Positions 1 to 7,054 are shown, counted from the stretch's first letter. The stretch is 24,026 nucleotides of DNA from Ktedonobacterales bacterium (GCA_025935235.1 JAICVT010000015.1:1-24026); one strand, 5' to 3'. The notes: generated by a model not told the origin, from the letters alone. Made by a program: numbers and translations.

Positions 1-711
1 ATCCTGCTCTTCGTCGGCACGGTTGGCACGACCATCACGCCCTATATGCAGCTCTTCATCCAGTCGAGCGTCGCCGAGAAGCGCATCCCGCTGGAGAAGT
101 ATCCCCAGGAGCGCGCCGACGCCTACACGGGCGCGATCTTCGGCGACATCATCTCCGCCTTTATCATCATTGCCACTGGCGCAACAGTCTACGTCGCCAG
201 CCACGGCGCGGGCGTGCAGCTCCAGTCGGCGCAGCAGGCGGCGCAGGCGCTGACCCCTTTCCTTGGCAAGTATGCCGAAGTCATCTTCGCGGTTGGTCTG
301 ATTGGCGCCTCGATTCTGGCGGCGGCGGTTGTGCCGCTGACCACGGCCTATAACGTCTGCGAGTCGTTCGGCTTCGAGCGCGGCGTCTCGATGTCGTTCC
401 GCCAGGCGCCCATCTTCCACGGCCTCTTCATCGGCCTGCTGATCGCCGGGGCCATCGTCGCGCTGCTGATTCCGGCCAATATGCTGGTCTCGCTCATCAT
501 CGTGGCGCAGGTCATCAATGGCGTGCTGCTGCCGATTGAACTGGTTTTCATCGTGCTGCTGGTCAACGACCGCGACATCATGGGCGACATGGTGAACGGC
601 CGCATCAATAACGTGATCGCCTATACCACCGTCACACTGCTCAGCCTCCTCTCGCTCATTATGATCGTGAGCGTCGTGCTGCCACTGTTCGGTGTGCCGT
701 TCCTGTCGTAG
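1..711 (+). CDS. Nramp-family divalent metal transporter, C-terminal part (5' truncated by window edge)
   Basis: This inner-membrane transporter of the Nramp (MntH/SLC11) family would take up Mn2+, Fe2+ or a related divalent cation. The reading frame is open from base 1 and ends at TAG 709-711, giving 236 residues. Several hydrophobic segments are visible, for example residues 45-65, 90-115, 135-160, 165-185 and 205-232, fitting the second half of an 11-TM protein. The segment GTTITPYMQLFIQSS (residues 9-23) lines up with the TM6 metal-binding helix, whose usual core is Met-Pro-His; here it reads Thr-Pro-Tyr (bases 37-45). The first five or so helices, including the TM1 DPGN motif, lie outside the window. 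The MgtE_N/CBS gene begins 42 bases after the stop, so the two are probably one operon. Family assignment is fairly secure; the transported metal is not. Confidence 0.85.
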   Translation: MLLFVGTVGTTITPYMQLFIQSSVAEKRIPLEKYPQERADAYTGAIFGDIISAFIIIATGATVYVASHGAGVQLQSAQQAAQALTPFLGKYAEVIFAVGLIGASILAAAVVPLTTAYNVCESFGFERGVSMSFRQAPIFHGLFIGLLIAGAIVALLIPANMLVSLIIVAQVINGVLLPIELVFIVLLVNDRDIMGDMVNGRINNVIAYTTVTLLSLLSLIMIVSVVLPLFGVPFLS

Positions 712-752
712 AGGCCGCAGAGGCCAGAAAAAGGCTAGAGAGGAGTGGCGCG

Positions 753-2210
753 ATGGCATCGTTGACGGAACTACTGGATAAGCCCATTCGCGTGCCGACC
801 GGTGAAGAGGTGGCGCTGCTGCAGGACCTCGTCGTGCGCACGCCGGATGCGAGCGTCGTCGAGGGGCCAGAGGTCTACCCAACGGTGGTGGGGCTGGTGG
901 CCAAGCTCAAGGCGGTGCGCGGCTCACGCCGGGTCTTCATCCCCTGGGACCGGGTGGATGAGATGACGACCGCTGGCGTGCGGCTGAAGTCGCCCGCGCT
1001 GAATCTGAAGCAGTTCGAGCTGCGCCCCGGCGAGCTGGCGCTGCGCTCTGGCCTCTTCGACCGTCAGGTGGTGGACGTGGAGGGGCGGCGCGTCGTGCGC
1101 ATCAACGATCTTGATCTGGCCGCCTCGGATGGCCGGTATCGGCTGGTGGCGGTGGATGTCGGCCCGAACGCGATGCTGCGGCGGCTGGTCGGCCCGCGAC
1201 TGGGCGACCGGGTCAATCAACTGGTGCGGCACGAGCAGAGCAGCCGTGGGCAGTTGATTGATTGGGCGCAGGTGGCGCCCGCCGCCGACAGCGCCTCGCT
1301 GGATGACCTGCGGCTGCGCGTGCCACGCGAGCGGCTGGCGTTGATGCAGCCCGCGCACCTGGCGCACATCGTGGAGCAGCTGACCCCCAAGGCGGGCGCC
1401 GCGCTGCTGACCGAGCTGGACGACGCCCACGCCGCCGACGCGCTGGAAGAGCTGGACGACGAGCAGCGCGGCCGCCTGCTGCGCGAGATGGACCCCGAGC
1501 GCGCGGCGGATGTGCTGGAGGAGATGGAGCCAGACGAGGCCGCCGACGCGCTGCAAAACATCACCAGCGAGGAGGCCGCCGACCTGCTGGGGCGCATGGA
1601 GCGCGACGAAGCCGAGGATGTGGCGACGCTGCTGGGCTATCCAGAGGATAGCGCGGGCGGCATTATGACAACTGAGTATGTGGCCGTGCCAGAGTGGACG
1701 ACAGCGGGCGCGGTGATCGAAGCGATGCGTGCGCAGACCAAGGCGGCCTTGGCAGGCGCCGATGATCCGCTGCCCGATGCGCTGCCCGAGATCTATGTGG
1801 TGATCGAGGATACGCCGCCCGCGCGTGTGGCGCCTGTGCGCCGCCCGGCCATGCGCGGGCGCAACGGAGCGCGCAGCCGTCCGCGCCCCACGCAGGCGCC
1901 CGTGGCTACCGCGCCGCGCAACTTCACGCTGTGGACGGAGGGGCGACTGGTGGGCATCGTCAGCCTGCGCGATCTGCTGCTGGCCGACCCGCAGGCGCGG
2001 ATGGAAGAGGTGATGGGCTCGGTGGAGTGCATCGCGCGGCCGCTCGACGAGGAGCGCGACGTGGCGCGGCTGATCGCCGACGAAGACCTGGTGGCGCTGC
2101 CAGTCGTGGATGACGACGGTAAGATGCTCGGCATCGTCACCGTAGACGACGCGATTGATGTCATCCTGCCGACCGCCTGGAAGAAGCGCATCCCCCGCGC
2201 CTTCCATTGA
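753..2210 (+). CDS. PRC-barrel / MgtE N-terminal / CBS-domain protein (soluble partner of the Nramp transporter)
   Basis: This 485-aa protein has no membrane segment. Two PRC-barrel-like units occupy about residues 1-90 and 95-175. An MgtE_N-type acidic helical repeat follows at about 185-305 (runs such as EELDDEQRGRLLREMDPERA) and ends in the family motif YPEDSAGGIMT. A CBS pair at about 306-475 follows. In MgtE channels the same N and CBS domains form the Mg2+-sensing gate, but the MgtE pore domain is absent here, so this is more likely a metal-responsive regulator or subunit of the adjacent Nramp protein (inference). The first CBS domain is split by an Arg/Pro/Ala-rich stretch (about residues 352-395), which looks like a disordered insertion. 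The start is supported by the GAGAGGAG ribosome site just upstream. Confidence 0.85.
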   Translation: MASLTELLDKPIRVPTGEEVALLQDLVVRTPDASVVEGPEVYPTVVGLVAKLKAVRGSRRVFIPWDRVDEMTTAGVRLKSPALNLKQFELRPGELALRSGLFDRQVVDVEGRRVVRINDLDLAASDGRYRLVAVDVGPNAMLRRLVGPRLGDRVNQLVRHEQSSRGQLIDWAQVAPAADSASLDDLRLRVPRERLALMQPAHLAHIVEQLTPKAGAALLTELDDAHAADALEELDDEQRGRLLREMDPERAADVLEEMEPDEAADALQNITSEEAADLLGRMERDEAEDVATLLGYPEDSAGGIMTTEYVAVPEWTTAGAVIEAMRAQTKAALAGADDPLPDALPEIYVVIEDTPPARVAPVRRPAMRGRNGARSRPRPTQAPVATAPRNFTLWTEGRLVGIVSLRDLLLADPQARMEEVMGSVECIARPLDEERDVARLIADEDLVALPVVDDDGKMLGIVTVDDAIDVILPTAWKKRIPRAFH

Positions 2211-2214
2211 GGTT

Positions 2215-2255
2215 GCGGCCCCCACCCCCGCTGCGGCGGGAGAGGGGAGCCGGAG
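2215..2255. repeat. Dispersed GC-rich palindromic element, family A copy 1
   Basis: The element lies 5 bases after the MgtE-like gene. Its core is CCCCCGC-tgc-GGCGGGAGAGGGG flanked by GCC/AGCCGG. Read on the other strand it matches copies at 9841-9889, 13216-13266 and 18562-18612 (shared pattern GGCTCCCCTCTCCCGC, loop, GCGGGGGAG). It can form a hairpin but has no T tract, so it is more likely a REP-like interspersed repeat than a simple terminator. Confidence 0.6.
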
Positions 2256-2352
2256 CGCGCCACGTGCTGATATTCTGGCCGACCCACGTCCGACTGGATG
2301 TCCCAGACCGTATGCTACTCGCGGCCGTGGGCAGTATCAGTTCGCCTCAGTA

Positions 2353-2361
2353 TGCTACAAT
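2353..2361 (+). promoter_or_regulatory. Extended -10 promoter for the 72-aa orphan gene
   Basis: TGC followed by TACAAT is an extended -10 (TGnTAnAAT) about 67 bases before the start codon. No good -35 is visible, as is tolerated for extended -10 promoters. The 8-mer TATGCTAC occurs at 2311-2318 and again at 2351-2358, exactly 40 bases apart. Confidence 0.45.
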
Positions 2362-2412
2362 GTCGTTGACGGTGGCTAACGAACGCCAATTATCACAACT
2401 GGGGCTAGGATG

Positions 2413-2420
2413 AAAGGAGG
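2413..2420 (+). promoter_or_regulatory. Strong Shine-Dalgarno sequence that decides the start at 2428
   Basis: AAAGGAGG, a near-complete anti-16S match, lies 7 bases before ATG 2428. A longer reading from ATG 2410 would translate through this site, so 2428 is the better start. Confidence 0.8.
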
Positions 2421-2427
2421 AAAGCAG

Positions 2428-2646
2428 ATGCGAACGATGGATCCACGCGCAACCAACCAAGCGCAGAAACCGCAGCAACGACGTCCAGCATTGACGCGCC
2501 GCGAGAGCGCGATGCTTTCCGCCGCAAGCGCCCGTGTCACTTCACAGCGATTCCCAGCGATGTCGAAGGCAGCGCTCGCCTTTGCGCGCCAGATGCAGGC
2601 GAATCCCCATGTGCAGGCTGTCATGCGTGATCTCGCTGATAAATAA
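2428..2646 (+). CDS. Small hypothetical protein (72 aa) upstream of a Doc-like gene
   Basis: I do not recognise this family. The protein is 72 aa and basic. Its N-terminal half is Gln/Arg/Pro-rich and probably disordered; its C-terminal half (about residues 38-70, containing ALAFARQMQANPHVQAVMRDLADK) looks like one amphipathic helix. It is credible as a gene because it has an extended -10 promoter (2353), a perfect Shine-Dalgarno site (2413-2420) and an intrinsic terminator 26 bases after its stop. The next gene on the same strand is a Fic/Doc toxin remnant, so an antitoxin role is possible, but it resembles neither Phd nor AbrB. It could equally be an unrelated small stress protein. Confidence 0.65.
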   Translation: MRTMDPRATNQAQKPQQRRPALTRRESAMLSAASARVTSQRFPAMSKAALAFARQMQANPHVQAVMRDLADK

Positions 2647-2671
2647 CGTATGGCCACCTACTCGTCGAAAG

Positions 2672-2709
2672 GGCGCTACAGACAGGGGCCTGTAGCGCCT
2701 TTCCCTTTG
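2672..2709 (+). terminator. Intrinsic terminator after the 72-aa gene
   Basis: A perfect 9-bp stem, GGCGCTACA (2672-2680) with TGTAGCGCC (2691-2699), encloses a 10-base loop and is followed by the T-rich run TTTCCCTTT. It separates the 72-aa gene from the Doc-like frame, which would therefore need its own promoter or readthrough. Confidence 0.8.
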
Positions 2710-2745
2710 TCGCGAGAGAGCGCATTCGCCGACGCCTGCCAGTAG

Positions 2746-3279
2746 GCCATTGAGCAACTCTATCAGGATATCCAGGGCTTCAATGCGATCATTCTGGATC
2801 TTCCTGAGGGCGCGAGCGCGCTCAATCGTCCCGAGGTGCTGCGCTCCGCTGTTCAGCGACCGTTCACAACCGTTGGTAGCGATTTCGTCTACTCTGATGG
2901 ACTGCGTCAGGCATCGGCGCTGCTCTATTCCCTCATCCAGAATCATCCGTTCACAGACGCGAACAAGCGAACCGCCTACTGGGGATGCGCTTTCTTTCTC
3001 CAGCAGTGCGGCTATTGGCGCAACGTTCCCTTCTTGAATGCCACTGAGGCCGTCGTCTATGAACGGCTGATCCTCGATATTGCCGGAGAAGGCTCCGCCA
3101 TACTGGAATACCGACGCCTGGAGCGATTCAGGGTGGACGAGATCGCAGATCGCCTCGATCACATCTTCGCTGGGTCGCGCCGCCGCTCCTTCAGCCTGCG
3201 ACGTGCGCGCACAGGCCTGTGGGGCTGGCTCACCAGCTTCATTCGCGACGAGGTCGACGACGAGAAGATGACAAAATAG
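2746..3279 (+). pseudogene. Fic/Doc-family (death-on-curing) toxin gene with disrupted 5' end
   Basis: Doc toxins are Fic-fold kinases that phosphorylate EF-Tu and block translation. The Fic motif is clear: NHPFTDANKRT, close to the canonical HPFxDGN(K)R but with Ala for Gly. The helix before it (ASALLYSLIQ) and the strand after (CAFFLQQCGYW) also fit the family. Family-like sequence (AIEQLYQDIQ...) extends upstream in the same frame to 2746, where it meets an in-frame TAG at 2743-2745. Beyond that the frame is open back to an ATG at 2650, through the terminator hairpin. The only usable start inside is GTG 2836 (147 aa), which would cut off the N-terminal helices and has no clear ribosome site. 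A nonsense mutation (for example from TGG or CAG) plus loss of the native start is the simplest reading. A terminator after the stop suggests it was once an expressed unit. Confidence 0.65.
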
Positions 3280-3300
3280 CTCGCTTGCCACGGGCCTCCT

Positions 3301-3334
3301 CTCCCCTGCAGGAAGTGGGACAGGGGAGATTTTG
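3301..3334 (+). terminator. Intrinsic terminator after the Doc-like gene
   Basis: CTCCCCTG (3301-3308) pairs with CAGGGGAG (3321-3328) around a 12-base loop and is followed by ATTTTG. It lies between convergent genes, 21 bases after the Doc-like stop, and its T run points to use on the + strand. The stem resembles the family B palindromic elements, so the terminator may derive from one. Confidence 0.7.
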
Positions 3335-3340
3335 TCTGCG

Positions 3341-4897
3341 CTACTCCGCGCGCCAGAGCGTGAGCGTCGCGTCAGCGTAGTCGAGCGCTGCCAGCGACGC
3401 GCCGCGCGGCGACCAGACGATCTCTGGCATGGCGTCAGTGCTGCCGCCCATGTTGACAACCGCGCGGGTGATCGGCAGCTTGGTGACGACCGCGCCCGTG
3501 CGCGTGTTGAAGATCGTCACTTTGGCGACCGGCTCGCCCAGGTTGTAGTCCTCGTTGGGGAGCATCGTCGCCAGCTCCTGCCCGTCGGCGCGCCAGGCGA
3601 TGTCCAGGCTATAAAACTGCTGCATCGCGGGCTGCGCTGGTTGCCCTGACGACACCAGCCAGCCATTCTGAGCCGCCGCCAGCGCCGCGCTGAACGCCTT
3701 ATCGGGCGGCGCGACGGGCGTGGAATCGCAGAGCGAGGAGCAACCGTAGACCGGGAAGGCGTGAGGGCCACCGGGCAGCCGCACCGCCAGGCTGACCGGC
3801 AGCGCGAGGTAGCGATGATCCGGCGACCACTGTGGCATGCTGGAGACGTAGAGCCAGTCTTGCGGCACGTACTCATCTGGCGGCCCTTGAACGTCCTCGT
3901 TGCCGGCAATCGCGACGATTGGGTCAATGCGTCCCGCCTGCCAGATACTGACAGCGCCCGATGGGCTGGGCGCCAGTGAGCCATCCGCGCCCCAGGCATA
4001 GCGCGTGGCGGGCGTCAGGTCCGCGATCGTGTGAACCAGCTTGCCGCTCGTGATGTCCCAGATGCGCATCGCGTCGTCCTCTATCGCGGGCAGCGGCGTG
4101 GGATCGGCGGTATAGCGCACGGCGTTGTGGGCGACGGTGATCGTGACCAGCCCGTGCGGCGCGTCCGACGCTGGCGGCTGGTAGTAGGTGTAGCCGACGC
4201 TGAAGCTGAGCGACGCGCCATCGGGCGACCAGGCGGCAGGCGAAGGGATCAGCTGCTGTGGCAGGCCCTGCTTCGCGAGCAGCGAGTAGAGCGTGGCGCC
4301 GTCCGTGAGTTTGCCAGTGCGCGTATCGAAGATCGCCAGCTCCGGGCCGCCGGTCTGATCGTTGCCGCAGTCGCCCAGCGTCGCCCAGAGCGCGATCTGC
4401 GTTCCATTGGGCGACCACGCCATGTCCTTCGGGCAACTGAGGTTGTAGGCCTCCAGGTCGAGCGTGTTGATGGGTGGCATGACTGGCGGCCTCGACACGC
4501 TGCCACTTGGGCGCTGGCCGCCCTTGATGATCCACAGGCCAGCGCCAGTCGCAAGGACAACGATCACCAGCGCCACCACACCCAGCCGCCAGGCGGCGCC
4601 GCGCTCAGCTGGCCGCATGCGCGGCTGAGGCGGGCGCGGCGCGCTGGCGACGCGGGGCGAGGGCGGGTGGGGCGTCGAGACGCGCGGCCTGCGGACGGTC
4701 TCGGCCTGCATCCCCTGCCCTGGCGTGGCGCCGGGCTGCGCAGTCCAGTTTGCCTGCTGGCCCTGCTCTGGCTGCTGGACGAGGTTGCGCAGCGCCGCCA
4801 GCCGCCGCTGCCGCTCGTCCTGCTCATCCTGCTCGTCCTGCTCGCCTGGCGATTGCCCGCGCTGGTCTCCGCGTCCATCGCGTCCATCAAATGGCAT
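3341..4897 (-). CDS. Membrane-anchored WD40/TolB-like beta-propeller protein
   Basis: The protein is 518 aa. Residues 1-100 are hydrophilic and probably disordered, with an EQDEQDEQDE acidic repeat and a Pro/Arg-rich stretch. A single transmembrane helix is at about 105-124, and the rest is an extracytoplasmic beta-propeller. Propeller blades are seen as repeated W-S-P-(N/D/R)-G motifs: AWSPNGTQIALW, AWSPDGASLSF, QWSPDHRYLALP, AWRADGQELATM and VWSPRGASLAALD. These match WD40/PD40-like repeats. No catalytic residues can be named; binding or scaffolding is the likely role. The start ATG 4897 has GGAGGAG about 9 bases upstream and a good promoter at 4931-4959. It converges with the Doc-like gene and is transcribed alone. 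Confidence 0.75.
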   Translation of the reverse strand: MPFDGRDGRGDQRGQSPGEQDEQDEQDERQRRLAALRNLVQQPEQGQQANWTAQPGATPGQGMQAETVRRPRVSTPHPPSPRVASAPRPPQPRMRPAERGAAWRLGVVALVIVVLATGAGLWIIKGGQRPSGSVSRPPVMPPINTLDLEAYNLSCPKDMAWSPNGTQIALWATLGDCGNDQTGGPELAIFDTRTGKLTDGATLYSLLAKQGLPQQLIPSPAAWSPDGASLSFSVGYTYYQPPASDAPHGLVTITVAHNAVRYTADPTPLPAIEDDAMRIWDITSGKLVHTIADLTPATRYAWGADGSLAPSPSGAVSIWQAGRIDPIVAIAGNEDVQGPPDEYVPQDWLYVSSMPQWSPDHRYLALPVSLAVRLPGGPHAFPVYGCSSLCDSTPVAPPDKAFSAALAAAQNGWLVSSGQPAQPAMQQFYSLDIAWRADGQELATMLPNEDYNLGEPVAKVTIFNTRTGAVVTKLPITRAVVNMGGSTDAMPEIVWSPRGASLAALDYADATLTLWRAE

Positions 4898-4930
4898 GCG
4901 CTGTCTCCTCCCTCGTCGTCCCGCGCCGCC

Positions 4931-4959
4931 ATGATAGCAAAGCGGCGCGCGGCGAACAA
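4931..4959 (-). promoter_or_regulatory. Promoter for the beta-propeller gene
   Basis: On the minus strand TTGTTC (4959-4954) is followed after 17 bases by TATCAT (4936-4931), with TGC just before the -10, making an extended -10. Transcription would start near 4924, about 27 bases before ATG 4897. Confidence 0.5.
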
Positions 4960-5038
4960 GCGACGCTGGTCACGTTTCGCGTGGCGGACGCTGGCGCCCA
5001 ATCTGCGACGACTGCGCAACGGCGCGAATTTCGTCGAG

Positions 5039-5071
5039 AAGGAGCCGAGAAGGAGCCGAGAAGGAGCCGAG
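5039..5071 (+). repeat. 11-bp tandem repeat x3 in the leader of the LLM oxidoreductase gene
   Basis: AAGGAGCCGAG occurs three times head to tail without mismatch (5039-5049, 5050-5060, 5061-5071), followed by a partial GAGGGAGG. Each copy contains AAGGAG, a Shine-Dalgarno-like core. The array ends 15 bases before ATG 5087. Confidence 0.85.
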
Positions 5072-5086
5072 AGGGAGGGCGCCAGG

Positions 5087-6142
5087 ATGGCGTTGCGCAT
5101 TGGCTGGAAGGCTGGCCCGGAGCAGTATCCGCCTCAGGAGTTGCTGGAGTACGCCGTCGCCGCCGAGGCGGCTGGATTCGAGAGCATAGACGCGAGCGAT
5201 CACTTTCACCCGTGGAGCGAGGAGGGCCAGGCGTCGTTCATCTGGTCATGGCTGGGCGCGGCGGCGGCTCGCACCAGCGTGATCGAGCTGGGCACGGGGC
5301 TGACCTGCCCCATTCTGCGCTATCATCCAGCGATCATCGCCCAGGCGGCGGCGACGATGGGCGCGCTGGCCCCTGGCCGATTCTATCTCTCCGTCGGCAC
5401 GGGTGAGGCGCTCAACGAATACGCCGCGACCGGCGAGTGGCCCGACTACACCGAGCGGCGCAACCGTCTGGCCGAGGCGATCGAGCTGATCCGCGCGCTC
5501 TGGACGGGGCAGCCGATCTCCTGGGACGGCGACTATTACCAGACACGCCAGGCGCGACTCTATACGCTGCCAGTCCAACCCGTTCCGCTCTATGTCTCGG
5601 CGCTGGTTCCTGAGAGCGCGACCTTCGCGGGCGAACAGGGCGATGGCCTGCTGACCGTCGGCGGCGAGCAGCCCGAACACTATCAGCGCATGATGGCCAA
5701 CTTCGAGCGGGGCGCGCGCCAGGCGGGCAAAGACCCGGCGGCGATGCCCCGGCTGGTCGAGCTGACCGTTGGCTACGCGGACGATGCGCGGGCCGAGCTG
5801 GCGGAGTATAGGAAATACTGGGCGGGCGCGTCGGTTCCGGCGATGTACAGCCAGCGGCTCTACACTCCGGCGCTCTCGCAGAAGAATGGCGCGGTCGTCG
5901 GCGCGGATGTCGTCAAGGGTAAGGGGCTGTTCTCGGCGCAACCCGACGAGCATTTGGCGTTCCTGCGCAGGTACGGCGAGATGGGCTTCACCCACCTCTA
6001 CCTGCACTACGCCGGCCCCGATCAGAAGGGCTTCTTGAAGTGGTACGGTCGCGAGGTGTTGCCACGCCTGCGCGCCCAGCACGACGACCAGCCGGACAGC
6101 CAGCGAGATGGCGCCACCCGCCACACGCCCGCGCTGCCTTGA
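5087..6142 (+). CDS. LLM-class F420-dependent oxidoreductase (FGD-like, TIGR03557-type)
   Basis: The 351-aa TIM-barrel protein belongs to the luciferase-like monooxygenase superfamily and closely resembles F420-dependent glucose-6-phosphate dehydrogenase and related enzymes. SDHFHPW (residues 37-43) supplies His39 and Trp43, and GTGEALNE (104-111) supplies Glu107. These correspond to His40, Trp44 and Glu109 of mycobacterial FGD1, the catalytic and F420-binding set. The start ATG 5087 is preceded by GAGGGAGGGCGCCAGG. A much longer frame is open upstream, but it is antisense to the propeller gene and lacks family similarity. The cofactor is very likely F420; the substrate may be glucose-6-phosphate or another sugar or alcohol, since residues binding the phosphate were not traced. 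The DJ-1/PfpI gene follows 100 bases later. Confidence 0.85.
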   Translation: MALRIGWKAGPEQYPPQELLEYAVAAEAAGFESIDASDHFHPWSEEGQASFIWSWLGAAAARTSVIELGTGLTCPILRYHPAIIAQAAATMGALAPGRFYLSVGTGEALNEYAATGEWPDYTERRNRLAEAIELIRALWTGQPISWDGDYYQTRQARLYTLPVQPVPLYVSALVPESATFAGEQGDGLLTVGGEQPEHYQRMMANFERGARQAGKDPAAMPRLVELTVGYADDARAELAEYRKYWAGASVPAMYSQRLYTPALSQKNGAVVGADVVKGKGLFSAQPDEHLAFLRRYGEMGFTHLYLHYAGPDQKGFLKWYGREVLPRLRAQHDDQPDSQRDGATRHTPALP

Positions 6143-6164
6143 TCGCGCCATACCGCTTGCCACG

Positions 6165-6207
6165 CGTTCCCCTCCCTGCAGGGGAGGGGGTAGGGGGAGA
6201 GGTTCCC
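6165..6207. repeat. Dispersed palindromic element, family B copy 1
   Basis: CGTTCCCCTCCCTGCAGG begins an element that continues as GGAGGGGGTAGGGGGAGAGG and ends in TTCC. The centre CTCCCTGCAGGGGAG is palindromic. Near-identical copies are at 7055-7096 (same strand) and, inverted or partial, at 6911-6946 and 9780-9820. It sits between the LLM and DJ-1 genes. Confidence 0.75.
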
Positions 6208-6242
6208 CAGAGTACAACAGCAGAGGAAAGGACATTCCAGAG

Positions 6243-6908
6243 ATGGCTGAGAACGCGGATGATCGGGTCGCGGTGATCGCAACCGATGGCTTCGAGGAGG
6301 CAGAGCTGACCGAGCCAGTCAAGGCGCTGCGCGACGCCGGGCTGAAGGTGGATATCATCGCGCCGCACAGCGGGAGCATCCAGGGATTCAAGCATCACGA
6401 CAAGAGCAAGACGATTCCGGTTGACTGCACACTCGATCAGGCCGACCCGGAGGACTACATCGCGCTCGTGCTGCCCGGCGGCGCGCTCAACGCCGACGCC
6501 ATGCGCATGAACGACCAGGCACAGGACTTCATCCGCGCAATGGATGGAGCGCACAAGCCGCTGGCGATCATCTGCCACGCGCCGTGGGAGTTGGTTTCCG
6601 CTGGGCTGGCGCGTGGGCGCACGATGACGAGCTGGCCAACCCTGCAAGACGACATCCGCAACGCGGGCGGACAGTGGGTAGACCGCGAAGTGGTCGTGGA
6701 TGGCAACCTCATCACCAGCCGCAAGCCCGACGATCTGCCCGCCTTCAACCGCGAGCTGCTGGCGCGCGTGACCCACCAGCACGCCTCCGCTGCCGCTGGC
6801 GACTGGCCAGCGGGCGATGCGGCAGGCGGGCGCGTAGCGGCCAGCGACCGCCCGCAAAACCGCCGCGGCGAAGGCGCTGGCAAGCAAAAAGCGTCCACCG
6901 CGCAGTAG
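6243..6908 (+). CDS. DJ-1/PfpI-family protein (YhbO/YraA-like)
   Basis: The protein is 221 aa. It has the DJ-1/PfpI fold with nucleophile elbow AIICHAPW (Cys111-His112) and the conserved acidic residue in DGFEEAELTEP (Glu18/Glu19 region), as in YhbO, YraA and archaeal PfpI. Members act as stress-related glyoxalase or deglycase-like enzymes or amidases; exact activity cannot be read here. Residues from about 175 on form an Ala/Gly/Arg-rich low-complexity tail that is longer than usual for the family, which typically ends near 170-185 aa. ATG 6243 has GAGGAAAGG upstream. It may be co-transcribed with the FGD-like gene, with a family B element between them. Confidence 0.85.
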   Translation: MAENADDRVAVIATDGFEEAELTEPVKALRDAGLKVDIIAPHSGSIQGFKHHDKSKTIPVDCTLDQADPEDYIALVLPGGALNADAMRMNDQAQDFIRAMDGAHKPLAIICHAPWELVSAGLARGRTMTSWPTLQDDIRNAGGQWVDREVVVDGNLITSRKPDDLPAFNRELLARVTHQHASAAAGDWPAGDAAGGRVAASDRPQNRRGEGAGKQKASTAQ

Positions 6909-6910
6909 CT

Positions 6911-6946
6911 GACCTCTCCCCCTAACCCCTTCAGAAAGGGGGAACC
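6911..6946. repeat. Dispersed palindromic element, family B (diverged, inverted copy)
   Basis: GACCTCTCCCCCTAACCCC, then TTCAGAAAGGGGGAACC, starts 2 bases after the DJ-1 stop. It is the reverse orientation of the copies at 6165 and 7055, with a weaker stem. Confidence 0.55.
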
Positions 6947-7054
6947 AGGCTGGAGCCTAAAGCGAGAAGATAGCGGCGAGGCCATCCACCCAGCGCCGGA
7001 GTCGTGGGCGATGCGCAGGCTGCGACCCTGGCCAGTAGCCACATCGCCTGCTCC

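Noticed and set aside
712..752. Terminator between the Nramp and MgtE-like genes
   Set aside because: Only a short AAAAAGG stretch and the ribosome site are present; no stable stem with a T tract.
924..2225. 433-aa open frame on the minus strand
   Set aside because: It is exactly antisense to the MgtE_N/CBS gene and is His/Arg/Gln-rich without any domain, as expected for a GC-rich shadow frame.
2542..3459. 305-aa open frame on the minus strand
   Set aside because: It is antisense to the orphan and Doc genes, runs through both terminators, and has no family similarity; the Fic motif on the other strand is decisive.
4031..5086. Long in-frame extension upstream of the LLM oxidoreductase
   Set aside because: It is antisense to the propeller gene and Arg-rich; LLM homology starts at ATG 5087 with a ribosome site.
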